A DNA stretch of 64,000 nucleotides from VAZQ01 sp963744275. Its GTDB lineage: Bacteria > Pseudomonadota > Alphaproteobacteria > Rhizobiales > Xanthobacteraceae. Positions within the stretch are counted from its first letter, which is position 1. Every line of letters starts with the position of its first letter. The stretch covers positions 62,001 to 126,000 of the forward strand of contig CAVUSX010000019.1 in NCBI GenBank assembly GCA_963744275.1. The letters run 5' to 3'. The notes under the pieces are model-generated. The model searched no databases. It was not told the origin of the DNA and saw only the letters and a program-made list of their open reading frames with translations. A program made the position numbers and the translations under genes. Shown here one piece after another: positions 62,641-64,000 of the stretch.

Positions 62641-64000
62641 GCTTCCTCTCCCGCCTTGGACTTGACCGGCAGCGGCCGGCGCGGCCGTCGCAGCGCCAGC
62701 CCCAGCACGAAGATGGCCACCACCACCGGAACGACGCCGACATTGAGCGCCGTGATCCAGCCCTTGAGGTCGTCGACGTCGCGGCGCAAGGCGAACTGGA
62801 CATCGCGCAATTGCGAGCGGATGCCGAGCAGCTGGGCACGGAAGCCTTCGATCGCCTTCAGCTGCTCGGGGGTCAGCACGTCGTTGCCGCCTTCCTGCGC
62901 CTTCGGCAATTCGGACAGCTTCTGCTCGGTGTCCTTGAGCTGCTGGGTCAGCTCCTGCTCCTTGGCGCGGTAGCGGCTGTCGGCATCGGCCTCCATGCGC
63001 TGGATCAGCTCGAACGGACGCCATGAGACGCCGCGCCCACGCAGGTCCGCGAGCGCGGTGCCGCCGGCCATCTCCTCGATCGCATTGGTGACGAAATCGC
63101 CGTTGTTGGCGAAGGCCTGCGCGACCTGCTGGCCGAACATCGATTGCTGCTGGATCCAGTTGCGGTCCATCAGCATGTCGGCATCGCCCACCAGGATGAC
63201 GTTGACGGGTTTGGTGGAACGTTTGATCGTCGCCGCCGCGCCTTCATCCGGCTTCGCGGCCTCCGGCTTCGCGTCCTTCGGCGCCCCGTCCGGATAGGCG
63301 CTGTCGAGCGTTCCGGACAGCCGGGCGGCGAGGATCGGCGGCTTGGAAACCCTGCTGAAGCCGACCATCAGGCGGCGGGGATCGGCGCTATGGTCGCCCG
63401 CCAGCGCCGCATCGAGCAGCACGGCCGAGCTCGACGCCTGCAGGAGCGGCCGCAGCGTGACGCCGTCCTTGCTGGTCTCGAAGGCGCCCGCGGTCGTCAT
63501 CACGATGGCGGACAGCTGCGCCAGGATCGCCTCGTCATGGGAGAGCGCATCGCCGCGCAGCGCGAGCCAAGGCAGGTTCTGCGCCTGCACCGGCCGGCCC
63601 CCGACATCGCGCTCGGTCTGCAGCGCATAGACCGGGTCGCCCACCGCATGCGAAGTGTCGAACTTGACGCCCCAGGCCTTGAACAAGGGCTCCAGCGTCG
63701 AGCTCGGATCCGGCGGCGGCTCGCCCTGCGGGCCGATCTGATTTTCCGCATGGGGATCGACGAAGATCATCGCCGCATTGCCCCCCAGCACCCATTGATC
63801 GATCGTGTAGAGCGTGCGCGGGCTCAGGTTCTGCGGATGCACCACCATGAGCACGCGGGTTCCCTCGGGCAGCTTGTCGACGTCGCCCGTGATCGGCTTG
63901 ACGTCGAAGAACTGCTTCATCTGCACCAGCACCTGCTGCTCGGGCAGCCGCAGCATCGGATTGCCGGCGAGCCCGAGCCCGTCGAAGAGCGCCACCACCG
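62637..64000 (-). CDS. GldG family ABC-type auxiliary protein (5' end beyond the window)
   Basis: The sequence continues past the right edge and is complete at its C-terminus. Landmarks are the DUF4350/GldG-like segments VLMVVHPQNLSPRTLYTIDQ and VNVILVGDADMLMDRNWIQQ. A coiled-coil (QELTQQLKDTEQKLSELPKA) is followed by a final transmembrane helix (VGVVPVVVAIFVLGLALR). GldG-like proteins join GldA (ATPase) and GldF (permease), presumably encoded to the right. In non-gliding alphaproteobacteria the transported substance is unknown. Confidence 0.9.
   Translation of the reverse strand, partial: VVALFDGLGLAGNPMLRLPEQQVLVQMKQFFDVKPITGDVDKLPEGTRVLMVVHPQNLSPRTLYTIDQWVLGGNAAMIFVDPHAENQIGPQGEPPPDPSSTLEPLFKAWGVKFDTSHAVGDPVYALQTERDVGGRPVQAQNLPWLALRGDALSHDEAILAQLSAIVMTTAGAFETSKDGVTLRPLLQASSSAVLLDAALAGDHSADPRRLMVGFSRVSKPPILAARLSGTLDSAYPDGAPKDAKPEAAKPDEGAAATIKRSTKPVNVILVGDADMLMDRNWIQQQSMFGQQVAQAFANNGDFVTNAIEEMAGGTALADLRGRGVSWRPFELIQRMEADADSRYRAKEQELTQQLKDTEQKLSELPKAQEGGNDVLTPEQLKAIEGFRAQLLGIRSQLRDVQFALRRDVDDLKGWITALNVGVVPVVVAIFVLGLALRRPRRPLPVKSKAGEEA

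Noticed and set aside
1..64000. tRNA, rRNA or insertion sequences
   Set aside because: No cloverleaf, rRNA segment or transposase-like protein was seen in intergenic gaps by eye; a covariance search was not possible.

Overview
The window is GC-rich and reads like a chromosomal segment of an alphaproteobacterium in the Hyphomicrobiales (Rhizobiales), close to Bradyrhizobium, Xanthobacteraceae or Pseudolabrys-type soil bacteria. The pointers are many orphan Bug/TctC-type solute receptors, a Porin_2 family porin, a Ku/LigD end-joining locus, an ECF42-type sigma factor with its DGPF partner, and several families of intergenic palindromic repeats. This placement is inference from gene content; no rRNA or tRNA gene was seen.

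Layout. 1-4.7 kb: two Bug receptors, a crotonase and a dienelactone hydrolase on the minus strand, then a plus-strand Bug receptor. 4.8-12.7 kb: a divergent catabolic locus. The minus arm carries FAD subunit, UbiD decarboxylase, 2Fe-2S subunit and molybdopterin subunit; the plus arm carries a second FAD subunit, a second 2Fe-2S subunit and an XRE regulator. A short inverted repeat lies between the arms. 12.8-15.9 kb: a small protein, a CXXCH-containing secreted protein and an S53 (sedolisin) peptidase. 16-22.4 kb: a SRPBCC protein with a histone H1-like tail, then Ku, a BRCT/MerR-like/TPR protein, an alpha/beta hydrolase and LigD. 22.5-26.5 kb: GNAT, SRPBCC-ArsR pair, DGPF protein-ECF42 sigma pair, another SRPBCC protein. 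26.7-32 kb: Nudix, an ABC-type binding protein, a TPR protein, a hydrolase and small proteins. 32-41 kb: Bug receptor, CocE hydrolase and Gfo/Idh/MocA oxidoreductase, then a TPR-methyltransferase, another Bug receptor, a DUF4185-like protein and a Bug remnant. 41-47.4 kb: two outer-membrane barrels, a Tat-exported racemase-like protein without cysteine nucleophiles, OsmC, a ModA-like protein and a P460-type cytochrome. 47.4-54 kb: ACMSD-type amidohydrolase, MarR plus DUF1772, then a tight cluster of Rieske protein, Lgt-like membrane protein, Tes/COG1964-type radical SAM protein and small membrane protein, followed by a Bug receptor. 54-64 kb: DUF1993, a secreted unknown, DUF2182, DUF899, a PucR/CdaR regulator, an NlpD-like LytM protein, a secreted unknown and a DUF4340/GldG-type pair running off the right edge.

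How the genes fit. The first 12.7 kb looks like uptake and oxidation of an aromatic or heteroaromatic acid: orphan receptors, molybdenum hydroxylase, prFMN decarboxylase, crotonase, dienelactone hydrolase. The substrate cannot be read from the sequence. The Ku-LigD locus is non-homologous end joining with unusual partners. The most novel-looking group is the Lgt-like/radical SAM cluster, where an Lgt-like protein has lost the usual His of the HGG segment.

Quality warning. About a dozen otherwise well-conserved genes carry single-base frameshifts: Bug at 1490, the molybdopterin subunit at 5030/5328/5790, a secreted protein near 13430, S53 near 14400, LigD at 20283 and 22105, CocE at 33312, a Bug remnant at 41020, DUF1993 at 54334 and the LytM protein near 60170. 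Such density suggests indel errors in the assembly more than true decay, but reads are needed to tell.
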